Source: Moorella mulderi DSM 14980
GTDB taxonomy: Bacteria; Bacillota; DSM-521; Neomoorellales; Neomoorellaceae
Assembly (NCBI RefSeq): GCF_001594015.1
Contig: NZ_LTBC01000004.1
Span: 124,001-188,000 of the forward strand
DNA: 64,000 bases
Direction: 5' to 3'
In this document: positions 27,097 through 36,316 of the stretch, piece after piece
How positions within the stretch are numbered: the first letter of the stretch is position 1
How the letters are laid out: every line of letters begins with the position of its first letter
The notes under the pieces: model-generated
Told to the model about the DNA's origin: nothing
What the model saw: only the letters and a program-made list of their open reading frames with translations
The model's database searches: none
Program-made: the position numbers and the translations under genes

Positions 27097-27474
27097 GTGT
27101 ATTCGGAAAAGGTCATGGACCATTTTACCAATCCCCGTAATGTGGGCGAGATTGAAAATCCCAGCGGTGTCGGTGAAGTGGGTAACCCCGTTTGCGGCGA
27201 TATCATGCGCCTGTACATCCAGGTAGAAGACGGTATTATCAAGGATGTCAAGTTCAAAACCTTTGGCTGTGGTGCCGCCATTGCCACCAGCAGCATGGTG
27301 ACGGAAATGGTCAAAGGTAAAACCATAGAAGAAGCCCTGAAAATAAGCAATAAGGCGGTGGCCGAGGCCCTGGACGGCCTGCCGGCCCAAAAGATGCACT
27401 GTTCCAACCTGGCTGCCGACGCCCTGCATAAAGCCATCGAAGATTACCAGAATAAGAGTAAGAAAGCATCCTGA
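27097..27474 (+). CDS. iscU: Fe-S cluster assembly scaffold IscU/NifU N-terminal type
   Basis: 125-residue scaffold on which clusters are built. The three ligand Cys are in NPVCGD, FGCGAA and KMHCSNLA, with HFTNPRNVGE near the start. GTG 27097 is chosen from GAAGGAG 8 bases upstream. Directly follows iscS; clostridial operons commonly carry this pair followed by mnmA. Confidence 0.94.
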   Translation: MYSEKVMDHFTNPRNVGEIENPSGVGEVGNPVCGDIMRLYIQVEDGIIKDVKFKTFGCGAAIATSSMVTEMVKGKTIEEALKISNKAVAEALDGLPAQKMHCSNLAADALHKAIEDYQNKSKKAS

Positions 27475-27528
27475 GATTCTCCTCACGATGATGAGCTAAT
27501 GAGACCTTCTGACTTCTAAATTCAGGGG

Positions 27529-28638
27529 GTGGCCAAAGCGGCCCGCAAGGAAAAAGTTATGGTAGCCATGAGCGGCGGCGTGGACAGTTCTACGGCCGCC
27601 GCTTTATTGAAGGAAGCCGGCTATGAAGTAATCGGCGTCACCCTGGACCAGTGGCCCGAGGGTACGCCGCCACCAGCGGGGGAAACCGGCTGTTGCAGTC
27701 TGGCTGCCGTCGACGATGCCCGCCGGGTGGCCGGCATCCTGGATATACCTTATTATGTCTTAAATTTTCGCGAGCTTTTTGAACGTGAAGTTATTGATTA
27801 CTTTATCGCCTCTTACTTAAAAGGCGAAACCCCCAATCCCTGCATAGCTTGCAACCGTAAGGTAAGGTTTGATGCCCTTTTAAAAAAGGCTATGGCCTTA
27901 GGTATGGATTATCTTGCCACCGGCCATTATGCCCGGCGCCTTTACGATGCCGGGCGCGACCGGTATCTTTTGGCCAAAGGACTTGATGCCGACAAGGACC
28001 AGAGCTATGTCCTTTATTCCTTCACCCAGGAACAGCTGGCCCATATCTTATTACCCCTGGGAGAGTATACCAAGACTGAAGTACGCCAAATTGCTAAACG
28101 GTATGGCCTGCCGGTAGCCGAAAAAGCCGAGTCCCAGGATATTTGTTTTATCACCGAGAGTGATTACCGCGCTTACCTCGGGAGGAAGGTAGCGCAGGCT
28201 ATAAAACCCGGTCCCATCCTGGATGTCAAGGGCCGGGTGTTGGGCCGGCACCGGGGACTCCCTTATTATACCATCGGGCAGCGTAAAGGTTTGGGCCTGG
28301 CCCTGGGTAAGCCATACTTTGTGGTAGCCCTGGATCCAGAACGCAATGCTGTTATCGTTGGTACTAAGGAAGACCTGGAGCAACGGGTCCTCTATGCCCG
28401 GGACAACAACTACATCCTCTGGGGAGAACTGCCGTCCCAGGCCCGGGTAACTGCTAAAATCCGTTACCGGGCCCCGGAGGCGGCGGCCACCTGGTACCCC
28501 CTGAAAGACGGCCGGGCCAGGCTGGAGTTTGACGAGCCCCAGCGGGCCATTACCCCGGGCCAGGCGGTCGTTTACTACCAGGGTGACCTGGTGGTAGGCG
28601 GCGGGACCATCGAACCTACCCAAGTTCCTGATTTCTGA
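27529..28638 (+). CDS. mnmA: tRNA 2-thiouridylase MnmA
   Basis: Thiolates U34 of Lys, Glu and Gln tRNAs using IscS-derived sulfur. PP-loop SGGVDSS (about residues 15-21), catalytic Cys in TPNPCIACN (about 105) and the second catalytic Cys in ESQDICFI (about 205); YYTIGQRKG follows. 369 residues. GTG 27529 keeps the first beta strand intact though its ribosome site (CAGGGG) is close. Confidence 0.94.
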   Translation: MAKAARKEKVMVAMSGGVDSSTAAALLKEAGYEVIGVTLDQWPEGTPPPAGETGCCSLAAVDDARRVAGILDIPYYVLNFRELFEREVIDYFIASYLKGETPNPCIACNRKVRFDALLKKAMALGMDYLATGHYARRLYDAGRDRYLLAKGLDADKDQSYVLYSFTQEQLAHILLPLGEYTKTEVRQIAKRYGLPVAEKAESQDICFITESDYRAYLGRKVAQAIKPGPILDVKGRVLGRHRGLPYYTIGQRKGLGLALGKPYFVVALDPERNAVIVGTKEDLEQRVLYARDNNYILWGELPSQARVTAKIRYRAPEAAATWYPLKDGRARLEFDEPQRAITPGQAVVYYQGDLVVGGGTIEPTQVPDF

Positions 28639-28669
28639 TGAATAGGAGAAACGCTAAGCGCATGCCGTT

Positions 28670-28707
28670 AACCTTCCCTGGTTATACTAGAGGAAGGTTA
28701 TCTTTTT
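28670..28707 (+). terminator. Terminator after mnmA
   Basis: AACCTTCC (28670-28677) pairs with GGAAGGTT (28692-28699), 14-base loop, followed by ATCTTTTT. The loop holds TATACT, so a promoter for the next gene may overlap it. Confidence 0.6.
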
Positions 28708-28722
28708 GGCGGAGGTTTGGCT

Positions 28723-29181
28723 ATGCCCAAGGGGAGGGAACTGGTTGGTTTACCAGTCATCAGCCAGGACAGGGGGGAAGAACTGGGCCGGGTCCAGGAC
28801 CTCCTCTATGACGAGAAAACCGGCATTTTAAAGGCCCTGGTCCTGGCCGGCGGCAACTGGCTGCGGCAGCCCCGGGTGGTATCCTTTGAGGAATTGCAGG
28901 CCCGGGGACCCAAAACCTTTACTGTTGCGAGTACAGAGGCGGTCGGCCATGAACTGCCGGCAGGGTTCAGGCGCTGGCAGGAAATTAAAGGCCTGCGCCT
29001 TTTAAGCCGGGACGGCCAGGAAGTGGGCCTGGTAGAGGACCTGGTAGTTGATCTTCCTTCCGGCCAGGTGAAGGCCCTGGAGATATCTACGGGCCTGGTC
29101 AACGACCTCCTGGAGGGGCGCCAGGAAATTCCCCTCACCGGGGAAGTTAAGTGGGGTACGGATGCAGTAATCATGAGTTAA
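28723..29181 (+). CDS. PRC-barrel domain protein
   Basis: 152 residues made of two PRC-barrel repeats: ELVGLPVISQDRGEELGRVQDLL (first about 75 residues) and GLRLLSRDGQEVGLVEDLVV (second half). PRC-barrel proteins of this YlmC/YmxH-like kind occur in sporulating Firmicutes; function here unknown. ATG 28723 after GGAGG; the TTG 6 bases earlier is too close to it. Confidence 0.85.
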   Translation: MPKGRELVGLPVISQDRGEELGRVQDLLYDEKTGILKALVLAGGNWLRQPRVVSFEELQARGPKTFTVASTEAVGHELPAGFRRWQEIKGLRLLSRDGQEVGLVEDLVVDLPSGQVKALEISTGLVNDLLEGRQEIPLTGEVKWGTDAVIMS

Positions 29182-29212
29182 GATTATTTTTTACCTATAG
29201 GGAGTGAGTTAA

Positions 29213-29362
29213 ATGTTAAACTGCCCCCATTGCGGGAGTAAGTCCATCGGTAAAATCGGGACCGATCAATATTACTGCTGGGATTGTTTTGTAGAATTTA
29301 ACGATCACCGGGAAATCTTTAATGTCGCTGAGGACGGGACTTTAATAGCTCTGGAAGGGTAG
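29213..29362 (+). CDS. Small zinc-ribbon protein (49 aa)
   Basis: Short gene: it starts MLNCPHCGSKS, has a second knuckle YYCWDCFVEF, and ends LIALEG. The two CxxC pairs are spaced like a rubredoxin-type zinc ribbon. GGGAGTGAG precedes ATG 29213. It is flanked within 10-32 bases by genes on the same strand, supporting translation. Function unknown. Confidence 0.75.
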   Translation: MLNCPHCGSKSIGKIGTDQYYCWDCFVEFNDHREIFNVAEDGTLIALEG

Positions 29363-29371
29363 GGGAGCAAG

Positions 29372-29560
29372 GTGGGCTTGAACTTCTGGCGTGGTTTTAT
29401 CGCAGGCAGTATCATGGGGGCCATAATCGGCAGTACCTTAAACTGGCGCCGGGAAACACCCCCATTCCAACAGGAACCAGTACCCCCTGCGCCGCCAGAG
29501 GAGCAGTTCCCGGCGCGATCCAGGGGAGTTGTCCACCGTCGCCCCCAGGGTAGACCTTAG
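29372..29560 (+). CDS. Small membrane protein, YtxH-like N-terminus
   Basis: 62 residues. N-terminal FWRGFIAGSIMGAIIGSTL forms one glycine-zipper membrane helix, as in YtxH-type envelope proteins; the rest is Pro/Glu-rich and ends basic (HRRPQGRP). GTG 29372 after AGGGGAGC. Function unknown; it is next to a membrane permease. Confidence 0.65.
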   Translation: MGLNFWRGFIAGSIMGAIIGSTLNWRRETPPFQQEPVPPAPPEEQFPARSRGVVHRRPQGRP

Positions 29561-29572
29561 GTTGGGAAAAAC

Positions 29573-30610
29573 ATGACGGTCAAGCGGACTTTAAAAATGT
29601 GGCGCCTGGCCGGCGCCGGGCTTTTCCTGGCCGCGGCCTTGTTTTTTCTTTACCTTGTGCGCGAGATTTTGACACCTTTCCTCCTGGCGGCCTTCCTGGC
29701 CTACCTTTTAAAGCCGGCCATGGTAAAGCTGGAGAAGAAGGGTTTAAGGCGGCCCCTGGCCATTTTACTCCTCTACCTGCTTATCCTGGCCCTTTCCCTG
29801 CCGTTATTTTTCTTTATTTTACCCCAGCTAATCCGGGAATTAAATGAATTTCTTACCCAGTTACCGGCCTTTACGTCCGAGGTGGAGGGTCTGGTCCAGG
29901 GTTTCTACCAGCGTTACCATCAGGTAGCCATACCTACCGGCTTGCGCCGGCTTTTAGATGAATCTATCACCAATATCAGCGCCGCCTTCCAGCAGGGCGC
30001 CCGCCAGGCCCTCCAGGCTTTGCTCGATCTCCTGGCCGGGGCTGCCAGTTTCCTCCTGGCGCCAATTTTAGCCTATTACCTCTTACGCGATAGTGAACAA
30101 ATCGGCCGGGCGGCCAGCCACCTGCTACCCATCCAGGTGAAAGAAGATGCCTTAGGCCTGTGGCTGGAGATTGACCGGGTTTTGACCAGTTTCATCCGCG
30201 GCCACCTGCTGGTTTCCCTGATTGTAGGTTTCCTAACCGGCATGGGCCTGGCCCTGGTCGGTTCCCGGTATGCAGTCATCTTAGGCGTAGTAGTAGGCCT
30301 GGCCGATTTAATTCCCTATTTTGGACCGGTAATCGGCGCTGTTCCCGTCCTGGCCCTGACCTTGCTGGAATCGAAAAAAACGGCCCTCTACGCCCTGGCA
30401 GTCATGGTCATTGTCCAGCAGATAGAAAGTAGTTTACTGGCTCCCCGTATTTTAAGTGAAAGTGTCGGCCTGCACCCCCTGGTAATTATCTTTGCCCTCC
30501 TGGCCGGCGGCGAACTCTGGGGGGTGACCGGCCTGCTCCTGGCCGTACCCCTGACGGCTATTGGCTGCATTGTGGTGAAATTTATCTGGGCGCGCCTGGT
30601 TAGCAGTTAA
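29573..30610 (+). CDS. AI-2E family transporter (PerM/YtvI-like)
   Basis: 345-residue membrane protein with about seven or eight helices. Family traits: the paired N-terminal helices ending AFLAYLLKPAM, a central extracytoplasmic domain (about 90-150), and the conserved C-terminal GLADLIPYFGPVIGAVP and GVTGLLLAVPLTA. Proteins of this family are often annotated as permeases; substrates vary and none is indicated here. Confidence 0.88.
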   Translation: MTVKRTLKMWRLAGAGLFLAAALFFLYLVREILTPFLLAAFLAYLLKPAMVKLEKKGLRRPLAILLLYLLILALSLPLFFFILPQLIRELNEFLTQLPAFTSEVEGLVQGFYQRYHQVAIPTGLRRLLDESITNISAAFQQGARQALQALLDLLAGAASFLLAPILAYYLLRDSEQIGRAASHLLPIQVKEDALGLWLEIDRVLTSFIRGHLLVSLIVGFLTGMGLALVGSRYAVILGVVVGLADLIPYFGPVIGAVPVLALTLLESKKTALYALAVMVIVQQIESSLLAPRILSESVGLHPLVIIFALLAGGELWGVTGLLLAVPLTAIGCIVVKFIWARLVSS

Positions 30611-30630
30611 TTTGACAGTTAAATTTTTAC

Positions 30631-30675
30631 TAACCGGCAGGAATTTTGCTTTCAACGTGGAAATAAATTAACTGT
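30631..30675 (+). repeat. Intergenic AT-rich repeat, weak copy E
   Basis: AATTTTTACTAACCGGCAGG, then AATTTTGC and a poly-A/T tail, resembles the core (poly-A, GGCAGCAGGAATTTT, AT-rich tail) of better copies at 41333, 43389, 52398 and 60711. It precedes the ygeY-like gene. Confidence 0.35.
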
Positions 30676-30735
30676 AAATTAAAAATGGCAGCCCAATTAA
30701 AGTCAAGTTAAGCAGCGCTAAGAGGGGGAAAACAG

Positions 30736-31941
30736 ATGCACGAGGAAACTATTAAAAAGATTAAGGCTGAAGTAGAGAGGCACCGTAAGGACATAATCCA
30801 GTTTTTGCGGGACATAGTGGCCATCCCCAGCCCCAACGGGGACATCAAAGCGGTGGCCGAGCGCATTGGCCAGGAAATGAAAAAGCTGGGTTTTGACGAT
30901 GTCTTCCTGGACAGTATGGGCAATATCGTCGGCCGTATCGGTAACGGCCCCAGGGTACTCCTGTATGACAGTCATATTGATACAGTCGACATTGCCGATT
31001 CCGGCCAGTGGCAGTGGGACCCTTATAAGGGTAAGATAGAGAACGGCATCTTCTACGGCCTGGGAGCCGGGGATGAGAAGAACTCCACCCCGGGGATGGT
31101 TTACGGCCTCAAAATTATGAAGGACCTGGGCCTCAGCCGGGATTTCACCCTTTATTACTTCGGCAACATCGAAGAGATCTGCGACGGCGTGGCCCCCAAC
31201 TCCCTGGTGGTCACGGACAAGATCAAGCCCGACTTTGTTGTCATCGGCGAGCCGACGAAAATGAATATCTACCGTGGCCACCGTGGCCGGGTGGAGATGA
31301 AGGTTACCACCAAGGGCCGGACCTGTCACGCCAGCGCCCCGGAGCGCGGGGTCAATGCTGTTTATAAGATGGCGGAAATTATCAAGGGTATCAGCCAGAT
31401 GGGGGACGAGTTTATTGATGACCCCTTCCTGGGAAAGGGCTCCATTGCCGTCACTGACATTCACTGCAAGACGCCTTCCATCAATGCCCTGCCTGATGAG
31501 TGCTTTATCTACATCGACCGCCGCCTTACCTTCGGGGAAACTCAGGAAATGGCCGTGGAGCAGGTACGCAAAGTGGCCGAGCCCCACGGCGGTATGGTGG
31601 AAGTGCTGGAATTTGATGACCCCAGCTACACCGGCTTTGTCTTTAAAGTAGATAAATACTTCCCGGCCTGGGCCTTACCGGAGGATCACCTCCTGGTGCA
31701 GGCCGGCCTCAAAACCTATGAGCAGCTTTTTGGTCAACCGACAGGCGTAGGCAAGTGGGTCTTCAGCACCAATGGTACCTACTGGATGGGCAAAGCCGGT
31801 ATCCCTGCCATCGGCTTCGGACCGGGCGATGAGGTATATGCCCACTCCGTCCTAGACCAGGTACCTATTGAGGATGTCGTCCGCTCCACCGAGTTTTACG
31901 CCTTCTTCCCAACAGTCTTGAGCGAGATGCTGGCGAAATAA
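30736..31941 (+). CDS. ygeY: M20-family metallohydrolase, YgeY-like
   Basis: 401-residue zinc peptidase/deacylase. Metal site motifs: DSHIDTVD (His and Asp about 80), GAGDEKNSTPG (bridging Asp about 112), the Glu pair in IEEICDG, and the C-terminal His in YAHSVLDQ. The lid domain lies at about 180-300. It resembles the YgeY group, which is listed among candidate selenium-metabolism hydrolases and found near xanthine/selenium genes; a UGA-containing selD lies 20 kb downstream. Real substrate unknown. Confidence 0.82.
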   Translation: MHEETIKKIKAEVERHRKDIIQFLRDIVAIPSPNGDIKAVAERIGQEMKKLGFDDVFLDSMGNIVGRIGNGPRVLLYDSHIDTVDIADSGQWQWDPYKGKIENGIFYGLGAGDEKNSTPGMVYGLKIMKDLGLSRDFTLYYFGNIEEICDGVAPNSLVVTDKIKPDFVVIGEPTKMNIYRGHRGRVEMKVTTKGRTCHASAPERGVNAVYKMAEIIKGISQMGDEFIDDPFLGKGSIAVTDIHCKTPSINALPDECFIYIDRRLTFGETQEMAVEQVRKVAEPHGGMVEVLEFDDPSYTGFVFKVDKYFPAWALPEDHLLVQAGLKTYEQLFGQPTGVGKWVFSTNGTYWMGKAGIPAIGFGPGDEVYAHSVLDQVPIEDVVRSTEFYAFFPTVLSEMLAK

Positions 31942-31959
31942 GCTTTACATGGTGGTTTT

Positions 31960-32010
31960 AAAAGCCCCCGTCCCCGGTTACTCCGGACAAGGCAGAGGGG
32001 CTTTAATTTT
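31960..32010 (+). terminator. Terminator after ygeY
   Basis: AAAGCCCC (31961-31968) pairs with GGGGCTTT (31997-32004); an inner GTCC/GGAC pair extends the hairpin. AATTTT follows. Confidence 0.75.
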
Positions 32011-32063
32011 CCATCTGGAAAAATAACGACAAAGGGATAAAATAGGGGCAGAGGTGATTATTG

Positions 32064-32942
32064 ATGGTTACTACGGAGTTACCCCTATTTCAGCGGGCCG
32101 ATTTCTGGGAAGAGGCCTGGCAGGAGGAGCGCCGCCAGTCACTCTACGGCCAACGCCGGCCGGAGCGGGACGGCAGCTCCTACTGGAACCGGCGCGCCAG
32201 TCACTTTGCCCGCCAGACCGGTGGGGAAGAGGGGAAGCAGAGGGTAGCCCAGGTCCTCCACTGGCTGGGCCACCACGGCGGTTTGGAAAAGGACCTGGAG
32301 GTCCTGGATATCGGCTGCGGTACAGGCAACTATGCCCTGCCCCTGGCTCGCCGGGCACGGCGGGTGGTGGCCCTGGACCCGGCAGAGGAGATGCTGGCCA
32401 TTTTAAAGGAGCGGGCCGGAGAAGAGGGCATAACCAATATTCAGCCTGTCCAGATGATCTGGGAGGAGGTGGACCTGGATAAACAGGGCTGGCGGGGAAG
32501 CTTTGACCTGGTCCTGGCCCTTATGAGCCCGGGGATTAAGGATGCGGCCACTTTAAGAAAAATGATTGCCGCTTCCCGGGGGGCCTGTTTCCTGGCCGGC
32601 CACGTGCGCCAGGAAATCAGCGGCCGTAAGGAGTTGTGGCAGCAGCTCATTGGTGGGGAAATGCCGGGGATACCGGCGGATGTCCTCTATATTTTCCATC
32701 TCCTCTATGCCTGGGGATATAACCCTTCCCTGGAGCTGGAGGAACGGGTAAGCACCAGGGAACTGGAACCTGACCAGGCCATTGAGGAAATGGAGATTTT
32801 CTTTTATCCCCACCTGGAACTGACGCCAGCAGTTCGCCGGGCCATTGTCGATTATGTCCAGGGCCACCTGGTGAACGGCCGCTACCTTTCTCGCCGGGAA
32901 ATGACGGCCGGGTACCTTTTCTGGAGCGTGAACCTTCATTGA
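32064..32942 (+). CDS. Class I SAM-dependent methyltransferase
   Basis: 292 residues. The SAM-binding motif VLDIGCGTGNYALPLA lies at about residues 81-96, followed by VVALDPAEEML (motif II) and FDLVLALMSPG. The N-terminal 70 residues and C-terminal third are family-specific. ATG 32064 with GAGGTGAT 7 bases upstream. Single-gene unit between two terminators/promoters; substrate unknown. Confidence 0.87.
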   Translation: MVTTELPLFQRADFWEEAWQEERRQSLYGQRRPERDGSSYWNRRASHFARQTGGEEGKQRVAQVLHWLGHHGGLEKDLEVLDIGCGTGNYALPLARRARRVVALDPAEEMLAILKERAGEEGITNIQPVQMIWEEVDLDKQGWRGSFDLVLALMSPGIKDAATLRKMIAASRGACFLAGHVRQEISGRKELWQQLIGGEMPGIPADVLYIFHLLYAWGYNPSLELEERVSTRELEPDQAIEEMEIFFYPHLELTPAVRRAIVDYVQGHLVNGRYLSRREMTAGYLFWSVNLH

Positions 32943-32967
32943 CAACCTTCGCCGCTTCAGGTATAAT
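32939..32967 (+). promoter_or_regulatory. Promoter of alaS
   Basis: TTGACA (32939-32944) and TATAAT (32962-32967) with a 17-base spacer: a full consensus sigma-A promoter overlapping the stop codon of the methyltransferase. Confidence 0.88.
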
Positions 32968-32988
32968 GTAGAAAAATTTAGCCGGTAG

Positions 32989-33023
32989 AACCTCGTTCAC
33001 CGCCCCGGGGCGGGGGCGAGGTT
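32989..33023 (+). promoter_or_regulatory. Hairpin in the alaS leader
   Basis: AACCTCG (32989-32995) pairs with CGAGGTT (33017-33023), enclosing the palindrome CGCCCCGGGGCG. TAGTTTT follows. It looks like a transcription attenuator, but the 80-base leader has no room for a T-box and no T-box sequence. Confidence 0.55.
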
Positions 33024-33049
33024 TAGTTTTGACGAGGAGTTGACGTTTT

Positions 33050-35695
33050 TTGACGGGGAATGAGCTCCGGGAGAGGTTTTTAAGTTTTTTTGCCGGCAAG
33101 GGTCATACCATTGTCCCCAGTTCTTCCCTGGTACCGGCCAACGACCCGACCCTACTCTTTACCAACGCCGGTATGGTGCAATTTAAAGATGTCTTCCTGG
33201 GCCTGGACCGGCGCCCTTTCAAACGGGCGACGACGGCCCAGAAGTGTGTTCGCGCCGGGGGCAAACATAATGACCTGGATACCGTCGGGCGTACCGCCCG
33301 TCACCATACCTTTTTTGAAATGCTGGGTAATTTCTCTTTCGGCGATTACTTCAAGGGCGAGGCCATTGCCTATGCGTGGGAGTTTTTAACCAGGGTCCTG
33401 GAATTGCCGCCGGAACGCCTCTGGATTACCGTCTACCAGGATGACGATGAGGCCTACCGGCTGTGGCAGGAAGTAGCCGGCGTGCCGGCGGAACGGATTG
33501 TGCGCATGGGGGAGAAAGATAACTTCTGGGCCATGGGCGATACCGGCCCCTGCGGTCCCTGTAGCGAGATTATCTACGACCGCGGGCCGGAGCATGCCTG
33601 CCGCTCCAACCCCTGCGCCCTGGGGGCCTGCGACTGTGACCGCTGGCTGGAGATCTGGAACCTGGTTTTTATGCAGTATGAACGGGATGCCGGCGGTAAT
33701 TTAACGCCTTTACCCCGGCCCAGTATTGACACCGGCATGGGGCTGGAACGGGTGGCCTCGGTTTTACAAGGTGTGGACAGCAATTTTGATACCGACCTCT
33801 TGCAGCCTTTAATTAAGGCCATGGAAGGCCTCAGCGGGCGGGCCTACGACCGGGGGGAAGCCGGTTTCCCCTTCCGGGTCATTGCCGATCATGCCCGGGC
33901 CTGCACCTTCCTCATTGCCGACGGCGTTTTACCGGGGAATGAGGGCCGCAGCTATGTCCTGCGCCGGATTTTACGCCGGGCGGCCCGTTTTGGCAAGGCC
34001 CTGGGGGTGGAGGAGCCCTTCCTGTACCGCCTGGTCGCTACCGTGGTCAATATTATGGGGCAGGCCTACCCGGAAGTAGCAGAGCAGCAGGACTACATCG
34101 CGCGGGTAATGCGCCAGGAAGAAGAGCGTTTCCATGAGACTTTAAATGATGGCATGCGGGTCTTAAGCGGCATCCTGGAGCGCGCCGGGCGGGAAGGCCG
34201 GCAAACCATCACCGGCCAGGAAGCCTTTACTTTATATGACACCTATGGTTTTCCCCTTGATTTGACGGAAGAAATTGCTGGCGAGCAGGGCTTTAAGGTC
34301 GACAGGGCCGGCTTTGAAGATGCCATGGCAGCCCAGCGGGAACGGGCACGGGCGGCCCGGGAAGATGTTAAGGCCTATGAATTTGCCCTGGCCTTTGCCG
34401 GCAACCTGGACGACATCGGCGGCACGGAGTTTACCGGCTACGGGCGGCTGGAAGACACAGGTAAAGTCCTGGTCCTGGTCCGGGAAGGCGAACGAGTTCC
34501 TTCCCTGGCCGGGGGGGAAACCGGCTATGCCGTCCTGGACCGGACACCCTGCTACCCGGAGGGTGGCGGCCAGGTGGGGGACCAGGGTAGTTTGGCCTGG
34601 CCCGGCGGTGCGGCCAGGGTGCAGGATACCCGGCGCCTGCCCGACGGGAAGATTGTCCACCAGGTGACTGTAACGGCAGGTAATTTGACTGCCGGGCAGG
34701 AAGTAAAGGTTATGGTGGACAGGGAGCGCCGCCTGGCCACGGCCAGGAATCACACGGCGACCCACCTGTTGCACCGGGCTTTAAAGAATGTCCTGGGTGA
34801 ACACGCCAACCAGGCCGGCTCCCTGGTAACGCCGGAAAGGCTGCGCTTTGACTTTACCCACTTTGCCCCCCTAACGGAAGAAGAACTCAGGGCTATTGAA
34901 AAAGAGGTCAACCAAAAAGTTTTAGCTAACTTGCCGGTAACGACCCTGGAGACTTCCCTCCAGGAAGCCAGGGCCATGGGGGCTACGGCCCTTTTTGGCG
35001 AGAAATATGGCGAACGGGTGCGGGTAGTAAAGATTGATGCCTATAGCCTGGAACTGTGCGGCGGTACCCACCTGCGCTCCACCAGTGAGGTTGGTCTTTT
35101 CCGCCTGACGGGCGAGAGTAGCATTGGTGCAGGCGTGCGCCGGGTAGAAGCGGTAACGGGAACGGCCGCCCTGGACCTGGTAAGCCAGGAGTCCCAGGAA
35201 CTGGCCACCGTGGCCGGTTTGCTCAAAGTACCGCCCTTTCAGGTAGCCGGGCGGGTGCAGCAGCTCCTGGATAAAGGCAAGGAAATGGAGCGGGAAATCA
35301 CCCGGTTACGTAACCAGCTGGCTGGTTATACAGTAAGAGAGTTGCTGGGCCATGTACGGGAAGTAGACGGGGTACCGGTGTTGCAGGCCCGGGTTGATAT
35401 AGCCGATGCTGAAGCCTTACGGGAGCTAGCCGATAAAGTACGGGATAAGCTGGGTTCAGGCGTGGTGGTACTGGGTTCCCAGCATGACGGTCGCGTTAAT
35501 TTTGTCGCCATGGTGAGCAAAGACCTGGTAAAGCGGGGCGTCCATGCCGGGAATTTATTGCGCGAAGTGGCCCGGATTGCTGCCGGCGGCGGTGGAGGCC
35601 GGGCGGATATGGCCCAGGCCGGCGGCAAGGATCCCAGCAAACTGGACCAGGCGCTGGCCTACAGCCTTAAGGTAGTGGCCCAACAGGTTCGTTAA
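33050..35695 (+). CDS. alaS: Alanyl-tRNA synthetase
   Basis: 881 residues. Class II catalytic core starts [12 protein letters not shown], with motif 2 region [29 protein letters not shown]-type sequence (about 68-97), motif 3 (DTGMGLERV), the editing domain with the zinc motif [11 protein letters not shown] (about 566) and CGGTH (about 668), and the C-terminal DHHA1/C-Ala domain. TTG 33050 with GAGGAG about 10 bases upstream. Head of the conserved alaS-ireB-ruvX group. Confidence 0.97.
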   Translation: MTGNELRERFLSFFAGKGHTIVPSSSLVPANDPTLLFTNAGMVQFKDVFLGLDRRPFKRATTAQKCVRAGGKHNDLDTVGRTARHHTFFEMLGNFSFGDYFKGEAIAYAWEFLTRVLELPPERLWITVYQDDDEAYRLWQEVAGVPAERIVRMGEKDNFWAMGDTGPCGPCSEIIYDRGPEHACRSNPCALGACDCDRWLEIWNLVFMQYERDAGGNLTPLPRPSIDTGMGLERVASVLQGVDSNFDTDLLQPLIKAMEGLSGRAYDRGEAGFPFRVIADHARACTFLIADGVLPGNEGRSYVLRRILRRAARFGKALGVEEPFLYRLVATVVNIMGQAYPEVAEQQDYIARVMRQEEERFHETLNDGMRVLSGILERAGREGRQTITGQEAFTLYDTYGFPLDLTEEIAGEQGFKVDRAGFEDAMAAQRERARAAREDVKAYEFALAFAGNLDDIGGTEFTGYGRLEDTGKVLVLVREGERVPSLAGGETGYAVLDRTPCYPEGGGQVGDQGSLAWPGGAARVQDTRRLPDGKIVHQVTVTAGNLTAGQEVKVMVDRERRLATARNHTATHLLHRALKNVLGEHANQAGSLVTPERLRFDFTHFAPLTEEELRAIEKEVNQKVLANLPVTTLETSLQEARAMGATALFGEKYGERVRVVKIDAYSLELCGGTHLRSTSEVGLFRLTGESSIGAGVRRVEAVTGTAALDLVSQESQELATVAGLLKVPPFQVAGRVQQLLDKGKEMEREITRLRNQLAGYTVRELLGHVREVDGVPVLQARVDIADAEALRELADKVRDKLGSGVVVLGSQHDGRVNFVAMVSKDLVKRGVHAGNLLREVARIAAGGGGGRADMAQAGGKDPSKLDQALAYSLKVVAQQVR

Positions 35696-35730
35696 GAGAG
35701 AACCGGGAAACCGCAAGGAGGGTGAAGGTA

Positions 35731-35982
35731 ATGTCCGGGGACATGCAGGAAACAATGATGTTTAAAGTGGAGAAAGAGGAGAAGGTTAAGGTCCGGGATG
35801 TGCTGGTAGAAGTGCAGGCAGCTTTAAAGGAAAAGGGGTACGATCCCATAAACCAGTTAATCGGCTACCTCCTCTCAGGGGACCCGGCTTACATTACCAG
35901 CCATAAGGGGGCCCGCAATTTGATTCGCCGGGTGGAGCGCGATGAAATCATCGCTGAGTTACTGAAGAGTTATTTAACTTAA
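35731..35982 (+). CDS. ireB: IreB family regulatory protein (UPF0297)
   Basis: 83 residues. Family traits: [27 protein letters not shown]. In Enterococcus IreB is phosphorylated by the PASTA kinase IreK and affects antibiotic resistance. ATG 35731 with AAGGAGG 9 bases upstream. It always lies between alaS and ruvX (yrrK) in Firmicutes, as here. Confidence 0.92.
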   Translation: MSGDMQETMMFKVEKEEKVKVRDVLVEVQAALKEKGYDPINQLIGYLLSGDPAYITSHKGARNLIRRVERDEIIAELLKSYLT

Positions 35983-35999
35983 ATAGGAGGCTGATACCC

Positions 36000-36296
36000 A
36001 TGGCCCTGTCGGATGTGGAGTTGACGGTCAACCTCTATACAGAAGGCGATAAGTTTTTTGACCTCCTGAAAGCTGCAGTACGTGACTGGCAGGGGGGCTG
36101 GGGGCATGAACGGGAACGGGCGGCCTATGCCCTGGAGCTTTACCAGCGCAGCCTCCAAACTATGCGCGCCCACCTGGAGGAAGCCAGGGTGAAGGCCGAA
36201 GGAGGTTTCTTTACTGACCAGGATCAACGGATTTTGAACCGTACCGAAGAAAAGCTGGCTTACTGGGAGAAGAAGCTGGCCGAAATCAAGAAATAG
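36000..36296 (+). CDS. Uncharacterised helical protein (98 aa)
   Basis: ATG 36000 after AATAGGAGG. The protein is highly charged and helical; its second half (about 45-98) looks like a coiled coil ending in KKLAEIKK. No motif or signal peptide recognised. It is inserted between ireB and ruvX with the aldo-keto reductase, so it may be a lineage-specific addition to that conserved cluster. Confidence 0.7.
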   Translation: MALSDVELTVNLYTEGDKFFDLLKAAVRDWQGGWGHERERAAYALELYQRSLQTMRAHLEEARVKAEGGFFTDQDQRILNRTEEKLAYWEKKLAEIKK

Positions 36297-36316
36297 ATAA
36301 TCAGGAAGTTAGCGCC

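Noticed and set aside
30718-31587. 289-codon open frame antisense to the ygeY-like gene
   Set aside because: It mirrors the codon structure of a clear M20 hydrolase and has no recognisable domain or ribosome site.
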